Below are positions 10,046-22,700 of a stretch of 64,000 bases of DNA, piece after piece (the stretch's first letter is position 1; every line of letters begins with the position of its first letter). The stretch spans positions 50,809,001-50,873,000 of the forward strand of contig CM069876.1 of assembly GCA_036172665.1 (NCBI GenBank), read 5' to 3'. The position numbers and the translations under genes are program-made. The notes under the pieces are model-generated. The model had not been told where the DNA came from, ran no database searches, and was given only the letters and a program-made list of their open reading frames with translations. The stretch comes from Prosopocoilus inquinatus (taxonomy: Eukaryota > Arthropoda > Insecta > Coleoptera > Lucanidae).

Positions 10046-12960
10046 TTTATTGTCGATCGTCATTTTTCTTTAACACGACGACAAAATTCGTCAATTTTCT
10101 TGCCTCTTCATTATCAATTTATTGACCGTCTTTTGTTTTTGTTTTTTTTTTCGTTTACTCGATTCGACTTTATTTTACATTCTTTCTTTTGTTTAATTTG
10201 ATATGATTGCTTTTTAATTATCAATTTATCGATCGTCTTTTGTTTTAGTTTTTGTGTTTCGTTTAGTCGATTTGATTTTATCTTACACTTTAATGTCGAC
10301 GATTGATCGTCATTTTTGTTTCGTTCTCTCTTTTATTGTCGTCAATTTTCTCGTTATTTCTGTTAATAGATTTCATTTGTTTTATTTTCACCTTTTTGTT
10401 TGTTTTTTTTTCTTTTGTTTTCTAATTATAATTTTATCTATCGTCTTTTGTTTTAGTTTTTTTTTTCTTCGTTTACTCGATTCGACTTTATTTTACATTT
10501 TTTCTTTTGTTTAATTTGATGTGACCGTTTTTTAATTATCTATTTATCGATCGTCTTTTGTTTTTGTTTCGTTTCCTCGATTTTAGTTTATTTTACATTT
10601 TTCTTTTGTTTAACTTGATATGATTGTTTTTTTAATTATCAATTTATCGATCGTCCTTTGTTTTTGTTTCTTTTGTTTCGTTTACTCGATTTGAGTTTAT
10701 TTTACACTTTAATTTCGACGATTGGTTGCCATTTTTTTTTGTTCTCTCTTTTATTGTCGATCGTCATTTTTCTTTAACACGACAAAATTCGTCAATTTTC
10801 TTGCCTCTTCATTATCAATTTATTGATCGTCTTTTGTTTTTGTTTTTTTTTTTTTTCGTTTACTCGATTCGAGTTTATTTTACATTTTTTCTTTTGTTTA
10901 ACTTGACATGATTGCTTTTCAATTATCAATTTATCCATCGCCTTTTGTTTTTGTTTTTTTTTTTTGTTTCGTTTAATCGACTTGAGTTTATTTTATTTTA
11001 CTTTAATTTCGACATTTGATCGCTATTTTTTTGTCGATCGTCGTTTTGCTTTAACACGACGAAATTCGTCATTTTTTTCTTGCTTTTTCTGTTAGTAGAT
11101 TTCATTTGTTTTATTTTTTAACTATCACCTTTTTGCTTTTTCTTTTTTTCTTTTGTTTAATTTGATACGATTTTGTTTTTTCATTATCAATTTATCGATC
11201 GTCTTTTGTTTTTGTTTTTTATTTTTTTGTTTCGTTTACTCGATTTTAGTTTATTTTACATTTCTTCTTTTGTTTAACTTGATATGATTGTTTTTTTAAT
11301 TATCAATTTATCGATCGTCCTTTGTTTTTGTTTCTTTTGTTTCGTTTACTCGATTTGAGTTTATTTTACACTTTAATTTCGACGATTGGTTGCCATTTTT
11401 TTTTTGTTCTCTCTTTTATTGTCGATCGTCATTTTTCTTTAACACGACAAAATTCGTCAATTTTCTTGCCTCTTCATTATCAATTTATTGACCGTCTTTT
11501 GTTTTTGTTCTTTTTTCTTTTACTCGATTCGAGTTTATTTTACATTCTTTCTTTTGTTTAATTTGATATGATTGCTTTTTAATTATCAATTTATCCGTCG
11601 TCTTTTGTTTTTGTTTCGTTTCCTCGATTTTAGTTTATTTTACATTTTTCTTTTGTTTAACTTGATGTGATTGTTTTTTTAATTATCAATTTATCGATCG
11701 TCCTTTGTTTTTGTTTCTTTTGTTTCGTTTACTCGATTTGAGTTTATTTTACACTTTAATTTCGACGATTGGTTGCCATTTTTTTTTGTTCTCTCTTTTA
11801 TTGTCGATCGTCATTTTTCTTTAACACGACAAAATTCGTCAATTTTCTTGCCTCTTCATTATCAATTTATTGATCGTCTTTTGTTTTTGTTTTTTTTTTT
11901 TTCGTTTACTCGATTCGAGTTTATTTTACATTTTTTCTTTTGTTTAACTTGACATGATTGCTTTTCAATTATCAATTTATCCATCGCCTTTTGTTTTTGT
12001 TTTTTTTTTTTGTTTCGTTTATTCGACTTGAGTTTATTTTATTTTACTTTAATTTCGACAATTGATCGCTATTTTTTTGTCGATCGTCGTTTTGCTTTAA
12101 CACGACGAAATTCGTCATTTTTTTCTTGCTTTTTCTGTTAGTAGATTTCATTTGTTTTATTTTTTAACTATCACCTTTTTGCTTTTTCTTTTTTTCTTTT
12201 GTTTAATTTGATACGATTTTGTTTTTTCATTATCAATTTATCGATCGTCTTTTGTTTTTGTTGTTTTTTTTTGTTTCGTTTACTCGATTTTAGTTTATTT
12301 TACATTTCTTCTTTTGTTTAACTTGATATGATTGTTTTTTCAATTATCAATTCATCGATCGTCCTTTGTTTTTGTTTCTTCTGTTTCGTTTACTCGATTT
12401 GAGTTTATTTTACACTTTAATTTCGACGATTGGTTGCCATTTTTTTTTTGTTCTCTCTTTTATTGTCGATCGTCATTTTTCTTTAACACGACAAAATTCG
12501 TCAATTTTCTTGCTTCTTCATTTTTTTGTTTGTTTTTTTTTCTTTTGTTTAATTTGATATATGTATTTTTTGTGGTTGAGATACCAAAGTACAACAAACA
12601 CAAAGCTCACGAAAATATAAAATGATTTTTTGTCTTTTCAGTATCAATTCATCGATCGTCTTTTGTTCTAGATTATTTATCGATCGCCTGCCTTTTGTTT
12701 TTGTTTTTGTTTTTTTTTTTTTTCGTTTACTCGATTTGAGTTTACTTGACATTTTAATCGCGCCATTTTTCTCCATTTTTGACTTTATTTTATTTTTTTT
12801 TGATTCGTTCTTTTCCTTTTAATTTCCTACTTAATATGAAAATTCGTCAGTTTTTAAATCAATCAATGCATTTTTCGTAGAAATCCTAAAATTTTCATTT
12901 TTTCGCCCGAAAAAAATGTTTCTCGTAAAATCGCAAAAAAAAATCACCTACGCGGTGCTC
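10045..12960 (+). repeat. Pyrimidine-rich tandem array B, left block
   Basis: Repeats of about 60-75 bases are built from ATTATCAATTTATCGATCGTC, TTTTGTTTTTG and GTTTACTCGATTTGAG. Larger units containing AACACGACAAAATTCGTCAA recur. Blocks near 10620-11040 are nearly repeated near 11660-12080, a higher-order repeat of about 1 kb. There is no coding potential beyond low-complexity frames. Confidence 0.9.
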
Positions 12961-13800
12961 GTCGAGGCGCATTCAAAACCGAACTCTTTCCTTGGCAGTT
13001 TTGGGACGAAGCCTGCGGTAGCTTTATTAACTTGAACGCGTGCTCTTTCACGATCAGATCGGTTTAATTTGTTTTCGAACTCCTTCCTTGGCAATTTTGT
13101 TTTGGGGCGAAACCAGCGGTGGCTTTATTAACTTGAATGCGTGCTCTTTTCGCTCGGTGTCGCCTCGAGATTCTTAAGACACGTTGTTTTTCCTTTTTTT
13201 TTTAGATTTAGATCGAGACGTGTGTGTGGGAGGGGGGAAGGGGCGGGGAATGTTTATATCTCTCACGATACTTTAGGGGTCGATATTATGTAGGAAAGGG
13301 GGTGAGCTACAGGCGAACAGAGTTCGGTTTTGAATGTTTTGGATTTTAGGAGAAAAAAAATTTCTTTTGGCCGAAAAAGTAATAAGCTACTAGGTCATGA
13401 AAATTTTAGAATTTTTACGAAAAAAAAGGAAAAGTGATTTATTCATGTATTCGAAGTGCTGCCATCTATGAACCACCTAATGAACTCCATAGGTTACCAT
13501 CAAAACAGGTCTCTGTAGTATTACAGGAATCTGTAGTTTTACACCACGGATAACCCGTAAGTCCCATTATTCGCCCGATGACAGCACTACCAATACGTGG
13601 ATAAAGTTCATTCATTGTTGTTTTAACTGTTTTTTTTTTTTTTTTTTTTTTAATTAAAATCATGGCTTTTCACTGGATCAATACCGATTATCGATTGGAG
13701 CAAGATAATTTTGACTATTCCAGTTTTCCACTGAAAAAATATTGTTTTCCTGCGACGGCGCTTTAGGGGTCGATATCTCGGAAAGGGGGTGAGCCACGTC
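12960..13800. repeat. Gap in array B with copies of dispersed elements
   Basis: This stretch holds two more copies of the border element (near 12985 and 13080). It also holds two copies of an element with CTTTAGGGGTCGATAT and GAAAGGGGGTGAGC (13270-13315 and 13760-13795); the second carries the full GATATCTCG. A reverse-orientation copy of this second element is at 17355-17400, so the pair brackets the right block of the array. The stretch 13440-13680 is unique and not recognised. Confidence 0.6.
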
Positions 13801-16800
13801 TAATTCAATTTTTAAATGACTCAACTTGTCAACCTTTGCTTTTTCTGCCAATCGATTTCATTTGTTTTATTTGTTATCTTCTTTTGTTTCTTTTTTTTTT
13901 CTTGTTTACTTTTTTATACAATTTTGTTTTTTGTTTATCAAGTTATCGATCGTCTTTTGTTTTTTTTTCTCTGTTTTTCGTTCACTCGATTTGACTTAGT
14001 TTTACAGAATTTTTATTTGTCTTTTGTTTTTTTGTTTTTTTTTCTTCTTTAATTCCTCATTTAACTTCGTTCGCTGACGACCTTAGCTTTTTCTTTTAAT
14101 CGGATTTTGTCTTGTTTAAATTTGTAACTGTCATCTTTTTCTTTCGTTGTTTTGTTTGATTTGATACGATTGTTTTTTTTTCTTTCTAATTATCAATTTA
14201 TCGATCGTCTTTTGTTTTTTTTTGTTTTGTTTACTCGATTTTATTTTACTTTAATTTCGACAATCGATCGCCATTTTTTTTGTGTTCTCTGTTTTATCGT
14301 CGATCGTCGTTTTTTCTTTAACACGACAAAATTTGTCAATTTTCTTGCTTTTTCTGTTAGTAGATTTCATTTGTTTTATTTTTTAACTATCACCTTTTTG
14401 TTTTTTCTTTTTTTCTTTTGTTTAATTTGATACAATTTTGTTTTTTAATTATCAATTTATCGATCGTCTTTTGTTTTAGTTTTTGTGTTTCGTTTAGTCG
14501 ATTTGATTTTATCTTACACTTTAATGTCGACGATTGATCGTCATTTTTGTTTCGTTCTCTCTTTTATTGTCGTCAATTTTCTCGTTATTTCTGTTAATAG
14601 ATTTCATTTGTTTTATTTTCACCTTTTTGTTTGTTTTTTTTTCTTTTGTTTTCTAATTATAATTTTATCTATCGTCTTTTGTTTTAGTTTTTTTTTTCTT
14701 CGTTTACTCGATTCGAGTTTATTTTACACTTTTTCTTTTGTTTAATTTGATGTGACCGTTTTTTAATTATCTATTTATCGATCGTCTTTTGTTTTTGTTT
14801 CGTTTCCTCGATTTTAGTTTATTTTACATTTTTCTTTTGTTTAACTTGATATGATTGTTTTTTTAATTATCAATTTATCGATCGTCCTTTGTTTTTGTTT
14901 CTTTTGTTTCGTTTACTCGATTTGAGTTTATTTTACACTTTAATTTCGACGATTGGTTGCCATTTTTTTTTGTTCTCTCTTTTATTGTCGATCGTCATTT
15001 TTCTTTAACACCACAAAATTCGTCAATTTTCTTGCCTCTTCATTATCAATTTATTGATCGTCTTTTGTTTTTGTTTTTTTTTTCGTTTACTCGATTCGTG
15101 TTTATTTTACATTTTTTTCTTTTGTTTAATTTGACATGATTGCTTTTCAATTATCAATTTATCCATCGCCTTTTGTTTTTGTTTTTTTTTTTGTTTCGTT
15201 TATTCGACTTGAGTTTATTTTATTTTACTTTAATTTCGACAATTGATCGCTATTTTTTTGTCGATCGTCGTTTTGCTTTAACACGACGAAATTCGTCATT
15301 TTTTTCTTGCTTTTTCTGTTAGTAGATTTCATTTGTTTTATTTTTTAACTATCACCTTTTTGTTTTTTCTTTTTTTCTTTTGTTTAATTTGATACGATTT
15401 TGTTTTTTCATTATCAATTTATCGATCGTCTTTTGTTTTTGTTTTTTATTTTTTTGTTTCGTTTACTCGATTTTAGTTTATTTTACATTTCTTCTTTTGT
15501 TTAACTTGATATGATTGTTTTTTCAATTATCAATTCATCGATCGTCCTTTGTTTTTGTTTCTTTTGTTTCGTTTACTCGATTTGAGTTTATTTTACACTT
15601 TAATTTCGACGATTGGTTGCCATTTTTTTTTGTTCTCTCTTTTATTGTCGATCGTCATTTTTCTTTAACACGACAAAATTTGTCAATTTTCTTGCTTTTT
15701 CTGTTAGTAGATTTCATTTGTTTTATTTTTTAACTATCACCTTTTTGTTTTTTCTTTTTTTCTTTTGTTTAATTTGATACAATTTTGTTTTTTCATTATC
15801 AATTTATCTATCGTCTTTTGTTTTAATTTTTTTTTTTCGTTTATTTGATTTTTCTTTTGTTTAATTTCATATAATTGTTTTTTAATTATCAATTTATCGA
15901 TCGTCTTTTGTTTTAGTTTTTGTGTTTCGTTTAGTCGATTTGATTTTATCTTACACTTTAATGTCGACGATTGATCGTCATTTTTTTTTCGTTCTCTCTT
16001 TTATTGTCGTCAATTTTCTCGTTATTTCTGTTAATAGATTTCATTTGTTTTATTTTCACCTTTTTGTTTGTTTTTTTTTCTTTTGTTTTCTAATTATCAT
16101 TTTATCTATCGTCTTTTGTTCTAGTTTTTTTTTTCTTCGTTTACTCGATTCGACTTTATTTTACATTTTTTCTTTTGTTTAATTTGATGTGACCGTTTTT
16201 TAATTATCTATTTATCGATCGTCTTTTGTTTTTGTTTCGTTTACTCGATTTAAGTTTATTTTACACTTTAATTTCGACGATTGATCGCCATTTTTTTTTG
16301 TTCTCTCTTTTATTATCGATCGTTATTTTTCTTTTAGCACGACAATTTTTTTGCTTTTTTTTGTTAATAGATTTCATTTTTTTTTGCTTTTACTGTTAGT
16401 AGATTTCGTTTGTTTTATTTTTTAACTATCACCTTTTTGTTTGTTTTTTTTTCTTCTTTTCTTTAATTTGATATGATTTTGTTTTTTCATTATCAATTCA
16501 TCGATCGTCTTTTGTTTTAATTTCTTTACGTTTACTTGATTCGAGTTTATTTTACGTTTTTTCTTTTGTTTAAATTGATATGATTTTGTTTTATCGTCAT
16601 CAATTTATTGATCGCCTACCTCTTGTCTTTGTTTCTTTTTTTTCGTTTTTCGTTTATTACTCGATTTGAGTTTATTTATTAAAACTTTTTCTTTCGTTTA
16701 ATTCGATGTGATTTTGCCTTTTCATTATCAGTTCATCGATCGTCTTTTGTTTTATTTTTTTTTACGTTTACTCGATTCGAGTTTATTTTACATTTTTTTC

Positions 16801-17250
16801 TTTCGTTTGATTTGATATGATTTTGTTTTTTCGCTATCTTTAATCGATCGTCTTTTGTTTTTGTTTTTTTTTTGTTTCGTTTACTCGATTCGAGTTTATT
16901 TTACATTTTTTCTTTTGTTAATTTGATATGATGATTTTTTGTTTTTTCATCATCACTTTATTGATCGCCTTTAGTTTTTGTTTTAGTCTTTTGTTTTTGT
17001 TTTGTTTACTCGATTTGAGTTTGTTTTACATTTTTTTCTTTTGTTTAATTCGATACGATTTTGTTTTTTCATCATCCATTTATTGATCGCCTTTAGTTTT
17101 TGTTTTAGTTTTTTTTTTCGTTTACTCGATCCTGTCTTTTATCGAACATGACTTTTATTTTATTTTTTTGATTCATTCTTTTCCTTTAAAGTGACAAAAT
17201 TCGTCAGTTTTTAAATCAGTCGCTACATTTTTCGTAGAAATCCTAAAATT
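13800..17250 (+). repeat. Pyrimidine-rich tandem array B, right block
   Basis: This has the same unit vocabulary as the left block. A segment at 10254-10514 is nearly identical to 14485-14745 and 15922-16182, shown by nearly identical 86-codon translations. That indicates recent segmental amplification inside the array. The last 700 bases (16500-17150) are more diverged. Confidence 0.9.
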
Positions 17251-18004
17251 TTCATTTTTTCGCCCAAAAAAAATATTTTTCTCCTAAAAAAGCGAACGAA
17301 AAATCACCTACGCTTTGCTCGTCGAGGCGCATTCAATTCAAGACCGAACTCCGTCCCTTTGTAGCTCACCCCCTCTCCGAGATATCAACCCCTAAAGTGC
17401 CGCCATAGAAAGTCATTCCTCAAAAAAAAAAAAAAAAACTAATCCACGATACATTGAGATTATGCGAATTACGCAATTCTCATTCTTTTAAACATTAAAA
17501 ATAATTTCGCACGTTCATCTACGTATTACTTAGTTAATAATCATCAACATTTGATTTCAGTTTGTTTAAAAATAAATAATAGATTAGATAAACACAAAAG
17601 CCTTGACGTAGGCAATCCAATCACGCAGCCGTTCGCATGGTTGCCTACACCACATACAGAAGATCCTACGGAAATTTTTCTTTTTGCTCAGAAACGTGTT
17701 AAATGATAAAATTGTGCTCGCGATTCACCGGAATAACGCAGTTTTGTTTTTGTTTTCTTAATATTCAGAATAATTTTCCATTTTTTTCTTTGCGTTTTCT
17801 AAAAAATGAATGTTTTTTCTGTAAGAAATATTTTTTTTCTTCTAATATTGAAAATAATTTTCCATTTTCTTCTTTGCGTTTTCCTTTACAAAAAAAAAAA
17901 TAGAAACGCTAGTCTACGCGTGTGCGTTTCAGAAAAGGCACTTTTCCCCCCCGGAAAGCCGAACGCGCGACTTTTACGTACACCCCAAAAAAAAAAAACA
18001 GTAA
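17250..18004. other. Intergenic stretch between array B and the RapGEF 3' end
   Basis: The right border element of array B lies at 17300-17400 (inverted copy of the GGGGGTGAGC element). The rest is AT-rich with no recognised gene. A T/G-rich segment just below 18004, read on the - strand, fits the downstream element of the RapGEF polyadenylation site. Confidence 0.5.
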
Positions 18005-18187
18005 ACTCATAATATAATATTTATTGAACTCGGAGAATTTTGTACACTAATATACAGACAAATACATACATACATCGATCTACAGATGCAACTTGTACAT
18101 CGCAATAATATGTTACATATACAGGAGAGCCCTAAATACTAGACGTAGTTTTTTTAATCTTTAATTTTAATAATAGTAATAGTAATC

Positions 18188-18220
<33 letters not shown>

Positions 18221-19721
18221 TCCAAACGGTACGTGAAGATCAATATTTAGGAAGTTTCTCTCGATTGCAGCCGACCACGCGTCAGACACGCTTTTTCTTA
18301 ATCATTATTATTCTTCTTCTTCGTCTTTTTCTTCTTTTTTTCTACCTAGTGTGTCTACACGCCTAATTAACCTACCATATAAAATACTAAATAGTTACTC
18401 TTCTAAAAGCTAAACGCGTCTCTGCTCGGTATACGAAAATAATTTGTACTGAAACGTTCGTAAATATTCGGTCTTCCGTACACATTGAGCGACTAGTATA
18501 ATCACATCACCTAAACACGTAAAAGTGAACGCGAATGCAAGAAGAATGAGAGAGAGAGAAAGAGAGAGAATAGTAGAACAGTAATAGTAATAATACAGCA
18601 AGAGAAACAGCTCCGTCACAGTCACAGACTTTTATCATCTTATAATTTTTTTTATTTTTTATTTGCAGTGAACGATCGATCGATCGTGAACAAACAGCGA
18701 GCACAATAGTTTCTTAAAAAAAAAAAAATGGACGAACGTGTTCTTGCGAAATACACACTCATTTACGCTATTAAGTATAACAGTTCGATTTGATTTGATT
18801 TGATTTGAAGAAGAAAAAAAAGAAAGAAAGAGAGAAAGAAAGAACTCCGGATAGGATTAAGTAGATGAACGATTTTTTTCTTCTCTTGTAATAAATACGG
18901 GGGAGCGGGGGCGCGTGGGGGTTGCTTTATTAACGGCAAGCGCAAATCGTGAACGAACGTGATAGATAATGCTGCCTTGGTTGCATTAAAAACAAAAACA
19001 AAAAGGAAAACTGATTTTTTTTTTTTTGGAATGAATGGGCGAACGAATCTGGGCTAAATCACCCCTCGGGCTTCCGCCCGCCCCCTCGCCCCCCTTCACA
19101 CGCTAACTACAACTAACTAAACGCTATTAAACGAACGAACGCGCGTAATTAAAAAAAAAAATGGAATGGTTGACTTCCTCTTTTTTTGTTTTGTTTTTTT
19201 TTTTGGTACGAAACGCAAACGATCTTTTAATCTCCGTCGACAAGTTAAAAAAAAAAGGGGGGTGCGGAAAGTTATTAAATGCAAGATATATACAACGCAA
19301 AGAACTACTAGAACTTTCTTGTATCTCGTTCTTTAAAATACACATACATACGTGGTAGTATTAATAATATTAATGATAATAATAATAATAATACGACGTT
19401 TCGGTCATCACCCTTTCGAATTGAACAATCGCGTTGGATCGTCGCCTTAGATCTAAGAAAGAGAAAAAGACAGGGGTTGAGAGAGAGAGAGAGAGAGGGA
19501 GATATATAGGGGGGGGGGGGCGAAATTCATCAAATCAGGTACGCAAGTAGGAGGCAAGCGCGTGCTGCTGCTGCTAAAAAACGGGCCTGCCCCGGTACCC
19601 TCCTCCTCCTCCTCCTCCTTTCGTGTATTATATAATGTGTGCTTGTGAACACTTAACACATACTGAGTATTGAACATTTAAATAATGAGATATGCAAGAG
19701 TATCGCGGGGGGGAGGTCGCT
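18005..19721 (-). other. 3' UTR of the RapGEF gene
   Basis: The region lies between the stop codon at 19722 and the AATAAA read on the - strand at 18025-18020. It is AT-rich and holds several microsatellites, for example a TAA-type run near 18190-18222 and GA runs near 18550 and 19482. No other gene is seen. Open frames here are short and low-complexity. Confidence 0.65.
18020..18025 (-). terminator. Polyadenylation signal of the RapGEF gene
   Basis: AATAAA on the - strand is followed about 20 bases on by a T-run and GGGGTGTACG, the expected U/GU-rich downstream element. No better candidate was seen between here and the array. Confidence 0.6.
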
Positions 19722-19753
19722 TCAGACGGCGGACACTTGGGTTTCCTCATCGT
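19722..19753 (-). CDS. Gef26: RapGEF exon 15 (C-terminal PDZ ligand and stop)
   Basis: A strong pyrimidine tract and GATTGCAG precede 32 coding bases. They complete an Asp codon with exon 14 and give [10 protein letters not shown] then TGA. The SAV end is the known PDZ-binding C-terminus of vertebrate RAPGEF2. The frame closes exactly only if exon 14 is joined directly. Confidence 0.9.
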
Positions 19754-22700
19754 CTGCAATCAAAAAGAAAAAGAAAAGGGAATACAGGCAAGGGTCGGTT
19801 TTCTTGTTTTTTTTTTTTTTTTTCAAAAGGCGTGCAAGGGGCGTCGCGTCGTCGTCGTCGTCTGATGGGGGGTTGGGTAAGTCAACATCGTTGTTGTCGT
19901 CGTCATCGTCGTCGTCGTCGTCGTCATCGTCATCGTTATCGTCAAACCATAACAATTACCGAGTCTATGTCAGAATCAGACGAGTAGCAGTCACCTACAC
20001 AGTCACAGAAACAACACATAATAATATTTACATTTTTTTTTTTTATATTTAATAAAACGTGCGGTGTTGACTTGCAATTGGATTGTTCGTTTTGGACGTT
20101 GAAGTTTGTTCAAAAGCAAAGAAGAAGAAAGAAAAAGAAATCATTTTTTCGAAATACGAACGCGTACTCGACCCGCCTGCGCTTGTTGCGCCTCTTCGTC
20201 GCAAAACAATTGAATTTTTATAATACAAATTGTCTCACGCGTCGACTTAAATTCGTGGTGCAATTCGCAGCAAGAATAAGTTTTTTTTTCTTCGTCGCAA
20301 AACAATTGAATTTTTATAATACAAATTGTGCTGCCCATCGACTTAGTTTGGTGGTGGAATTCGCAGCGAAAATAAGTTTTTTTCTTCGTCGTAAAATAAT
20401 TGAATTTTTATAATACAAATTGTCTCACGCGTCGACTTAATTTCGTGGTGCAATTCGCAGCAAGAATAAGTTTTTTTTTCTTCGTCGCAAAACAATTGAA
20501 TTTTTATAATACAAATTGTGCTGCCCATCGACTTAGTTTGGTGGTGGAATTCGCAGCGAAAATAAGTTTTTTTCTTCGTCGTAAAATAATTGAATTTTTA
20601 TAATACAAATTGTGCTGCCCATCGACTTAGTTTGGTGGCGGAATTCGCAGCGAAAATAAGTTTTTTTCTTCGTCGTAAAATAATTGAATTTTTATAATAC
20701 AAATTGTCTCACGCGTCGACTTAAATTCGTGGTGCAATTCGCAGCAAGAATAAGTTTTTTTTCTTCGTCGCAAAACAATTGAATTTTTATAATACAAATT
20801 GTGCTGCCCATCGACTTAGTTTGGTGGTGGAATTCGCAGCGAAAATAAGTTCTTTTCTTCGTCGTAAAATAATTGAATTTTTATAATACAAATTGTCTCA
20901 CGCGTCGACTTAATTTCGTGGTGCAATTCGCAGCAAGAATAAGTTTTTTTTTCTTCGTCGCAAAACAATTGAATTTTTATAATACAAATTGTGCTGCCCA
21001 TCGACTTAGTTTGGTGGTGGAATTCGCAGCGAAAATAAGTTCTTTTCTTCGTCGTAAAATAATTGAATTTTTATAATACAAATTGTCTCACGCGTCGACT
21101 TAATTTCGTGGTGCAATTCGCAGCAAGAATAAGTTTTTTTTTCTTCGTCGCAAAACAATTGAATTTTTATAATACAAATTGTGCTGCCCATCGACTTAGT
21201 TTCGTGGTGGAATTCGCAGCGAAAATAAGTTTTTATCTTCGTCGTAAAATAATTGGGTTTTCATAATACAATTTTTTTTCTTCATCGCAAAACGTTTGGA
21301 TTTTTTTTGTAATACAACTTGTCCTTCGCGTCGACTTAGTTTCGTGGTGCAATTCGCAGCGAAAATAAGTTTCTTACCCGTCGCAAAATAATTGGATTTT
21401 TATAACACAAATTGTCCCACGTATCGACTTAGTTTCGTAGTGTAATTCGCGGCGAAAATAAGTTTTTGTCTTCGTCGCAAAACAATTGGATTTTTATAAT
21501 ACGAATTGTCTCACGCGTCGACTTAGTTTCATGGTGCAATTCGCAGCAAAAGTAAGTTTTTTTTCTTCGTCGCAAAACAATTGAATTTTTATAATACAAA
21601 TTGTGCCGCGTCCCACGCGTCGACTTAGTTTCGGGGTGGAATTCGCAGCGAAAATTACTTGTTGCCTTCGTCGCAAAATAATTGGATGGTCGTTTTGTGA
21701 TTCTGCGATTTACAATTTTTTTTCGTCCACTTTGTTGCCCTTTCCGCATTATAATTGCCATAAGTTAAATTTTTATCGGCCCGGAGTTTCCATTTTTAGG
21801 CGTCGATTGCATGCATGATCTTTCGCAGGCGTCTGCAACCGCGTTTCCCGAGCTTTTCGTGGGAATTCAATAGAATGTTGATTTATTTATAAACGGCCAG
21901 ACCAGCCATAAAATCCGGCGACGTTTAAACTTTTGTGTTTTGTGATTATGCGATTTATAATTATTTTTTCTTGTCCACTTTCTCACTGTTGCCGCATTAT
22001 AATTTCTATAGGTAAGACCTTTATCGGCCCGGAGTTTCTATTTTTAGCGCTGATTGCGTGATCCTTCCCAAACGCGTTTGCAGCTGCGTTTCCCGAGCTT
22101 TTCGTGGGAATTAAATTGATTGTTGATTTATAAACGTCGAGATTCGCCGTAAAATCCGGCGACGTCTCAGCTTTTGTGTTTCATGATTCTGCGACTTACA
22201 ATTATTTTTTCTTGTCGTCTTTGTCACTGTTTCCGCATTATGATTGCCTTGAATTATACTTGTATCGGTTCGGAGTTTCTATTTTTAAGCGTTGAGTGCG
22301 TGAACTTCCGCGGGCGTCTGCAATTGCGCGTTTCCCGAGCTTTTCGTGGGAATTAAATTGAATGTTGATTAATAAACGTCGAGGCTGACCGTAAAATCCG
22401 GCGACATCTCAGCTTTTGTGTTTTGTGCGCCGCTTGTTCCGACGAAAAATTTTGCGCATTTCATGCCATTATTGGTTTCGATTACGTCACCTCGCATTGT
22501 ACCCGGTTGGCGCTTGTTGATGTCGCAATGATTTCAATTCGTGCAAACCCTTCATTCCTTCGTTGGGGCGTAAAAGCTTTGGTTTTCTAGGATAACGGTA
22601 CCGTAACATAGCGGCGGTAATAGGTTTTTTTTTTGTTACGTTGAGATAAGTTTTCATTTACGTATTAACATCTTCGTCGTAGCAGAATAATTGCATTTTT

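Noticed and set aside
19954..19993. A 35-base exon on the - strand (acceptor GTGTAG, donor TCG|GTAATT) reading [12 protein letters not shown] between RapGEF exons 14 and 15
   Set aside because: The peptide looks attractive, but 35 bases would shift exon 15 out of the ETQVSAV frame. Direct joining of exons 14 and 15 closes the frame exactly.
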